From the NCBI GenBank assembly GCA_004556875.1, contig SFFP01000135.1, forward strand, positions 1 to 5,508: DNA of 5,508 nt. Reading direction: 5' to 3'. Source of the stretch: Ruminococcus flavefaciens (GTDB lineage: Bacteria > Bacillota_A > Clostridia > Oscillospirales > Ruminococcaceae). Both the position numbers and the translations under genes were made by a program. Below are positions 4,500 through 5,508 of this stretch, piece after piece (position 1 is the first letter of the stretch; every line of letters starts with the position of its first letter). A model generated the notes under the pieces. The model was not told where the DNA came from. It worked only from the letters and a program-made list of their open reading frames with translations, and made no database searches.

Positions 4500-5450
4500 A
4501 TGGCAAACACAGTTATTAAAATAAACGAACTCGTCAAGCGCTACGGCGACCTTATCGCCCTTGACCACCTTGACCTTGAAATAAAAGAGGGCGAGATATT
4601 CGGACTTCTCGGTCCTAACGGCTCAGGCAAGACAACTACTATCAACTGTCTGCTTTCGCTTCTTTCATTCGACAAGGGAAATATAGAGATATTCGGAAAG
4701 AAAATGACACCTGTCAGCTATGACATCAAAAAGGAGATAGGCGTTATAATGCAGAATGTGGCGGTATTCGATGAGCTTACAGTCTATGAGAATATCGATT
4801 ACTTCTGCGGACTTTACATAACCGACAAGGCAAAGCGAAAGGAGTATGTTGAAGAGGCTATCAGGTTCGTAGAGCTTGAAGATTTCAGAAAGTTCCATCC
4901 GAAAAAGCTTTCGGGAGGACTTCTCCGCAGACTGAATATCGCCTGCGGCATTGCTCACAAGCCTAAGCTCATAATCCTTGATGAGCCTACAGTTGCTGTT
5001 GACCCACAGAGCAGAAACCGTATCCTTGAGGGAATACAGGCGCTTAACAGAAACGGTGCGACGGTTATCTACACCTCTCACTATATGGAAGAGGTGGAGC
5101 AGATATGTACCCGTATAGCTATCATGGACAAGGGCAAAAAAGTGGCTGAGGGCACTAAGGACGAGCTTAAACGCATGATAAAGAATACCGAGACTATTAC
5201 GATCGAGATACTTGATATCCCCGAAAAGGTGATTGGCGAGATAGCTTCATTAAATCATGTTTATGACAGCAGTTTCGACGGTGGAAAGCTCTCGGTATAC
5301 TGCTCGGGCGGCAAGCATAATCTCACAAGAGTCCTTGATGTGCTTCAGAAAAATGAACTCAGCTTCGGAAGAGTTTACACAGAGCTTCCTACCCTCAACG
5401 ATGTATTCCTTGAGATAACAGGAAAAGCTCTCAGAGATAAGGAGGAGTGA
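4500..5450 (+). CDS. ABC-2-type exporter, ATP-binding subunit
   Basis: 316 residues. Powers export through a separate membrane subunit at the cytoplasmic membrane. Nucleotide-binding domain ~5-220: Walker A GPNGSGKT (38-45), Q-loop Q85 (IMQNVAVFDELTVYEN), signature LSGG (137-140) followed by LLRR, Walker B LIILDEP (157-163) with catalytic E162, D-loop VDPQSR (167-172), and H-loop H194 (TSHYMEE). The C-terminal ~225-308, ending LPTLNDVFLEITGK, resembles the DUF4162-type domain of NatA/drug-exporter ATPases. All catalytic residues are present. Minor oddities are LSGGLLRR where relatives usually have LSGGMKRR, and TVAVDP where TVGVDP or TVGLDP is common. The next gene starts 2 nt after its stop, so the two are in an operon. 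The substrate (antibiotic, lipid, peptide or ion) cannot be told from the sequence. The divergent response regulator is a candidate controller. Confidence 0.95.
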   Translation: MANTVIKINELVKRYGDLIALDHLDLEIKEGEIFGLLGPNGSGKTTTINCLLSLLSFDKGNIEIFGKKMTPVSYDIKKEIGVIMQNVAVFDELTVYENIDYFCGLYITDKAKRKEYVEEAIRFVELEDFRKFHPKKLSGGLLRRLNIACGIAHKPKLIILDEPTVAVDPQSRNRILEGIQALNRNGATVIYTSHYMEEVEQICTRIAIMDKGKKVAEGTKDELKRMIKNTETITIEILDIPEKVIGEIASLNHVYDSSFDGGKLSVYCSGGKHNLTRVLDVLQKNELSFGRVYTELPTLNDVFLEITGKALRDKEE

Positions 5451-5452
5451 AT

Positions 5453-5508
5453 ATGTTCCTGCACATACTTAAATATGAGCTGAAAAACGGTCTGCGTACA
5501 AAAGACCT
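5453..5508 (+). CDS. ABC-2-type exporter membrane subunit, N-terminal fragment (cut by window edge)
   Basis: ATG at 5453 is preceded by GGAGGAG (5441-5447), which is embedded in the last codons of the ATPase gene, with 5-nt spacing. Eighteen complete codons are visible: MFLHILKYELKNGLRTKD. A short amphipathic, basic N-terminus of the form 'LKYELKNGLRTKD' is typical of ABC-2 permeases just before the first membrane segment. The 2-nt gap and the overlapping ribosome binding site indicate translational coupling with the ATPase. The membrane segments lie outside the window, so the identification rests on context and a short N-terminal resemblance. Confidence 0.75.
   Translation, partial: MFLHILKYELKNGLRTKD

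Noticed and set aside
4665..5081. 138-codon minus-strand open frame across the ABC ATPase gene
   Set aside because: It lies wholly opposite a gene with intact Walker and signature motifs and matches no family I recognise.

Overview
The window looks like chromosome from a gut or rumen Firmicute of the Ruminococcus type (R. albus / R. flavefaciens / R. champanellensis group). The main pointers are a secreted modular protein ending in a Thr-rich linker and a C-terminal dockerin of the Ruminococcus style, strong GGAGG ribosome binding sites, and a codon mix with AT-rich intergenic DNA and moderate-GC genes. The species assignment is inference.

Layout. Positions 1-172 are an AT-rich leader with a striking three-copy TTAAGA array (11-bp period, 47-74) just upstream of a -10-like TATGAT. 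Positions 173-3517 (+) encode a 1114-residue exported protein: signal peptide, lamin-tail domain, chitobiase-C-terminal-like beta domain, a CotH-type secretory kinase domain split by a ~200-residue Gly/Gln/Asn/Phe-rich and acidic insertion, a B-repeat-like beta domain, a Thr linker and a dockerin. A bidirectional terminator (3545-3565) separates it from a convergent NarL/LuxR-family response regulator (3579-4205, -). A 294-bp divergent control region follows (4206-4499). It holds a good minus-strand promoter, a strong inverted repeat at the predicted 5' end of the regulator mRNA, a second hairpin, three GTGAC motifs 28-30 bp apart (one inside a CRP-like palindrome), and a plus-strand TATAAT without a recognisable -35. 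Positions 4500-5450 (+) encode an ABC-2-type exporter ATPase, followed after 2 nt by the first 18 codons of what is probably its membrane subunit (5453-5508, cut by the window edge).

How the parts may work together. The CotH/dockerin protein is probably exported and anchored through a cohesin to a cellulosome-like complex, where a kinase domain is an unusual cargo. The response regulator and divergent ABC exporter look like a regulator-transporter module: the ATPase promoter lacks a good -35 and has repeated motifs at activator-like positions, so the regulator may control the exporter and itself. No histidine kinase is visible in the window. The two halves of the window are separated by a terminator and need not be functionally linked.
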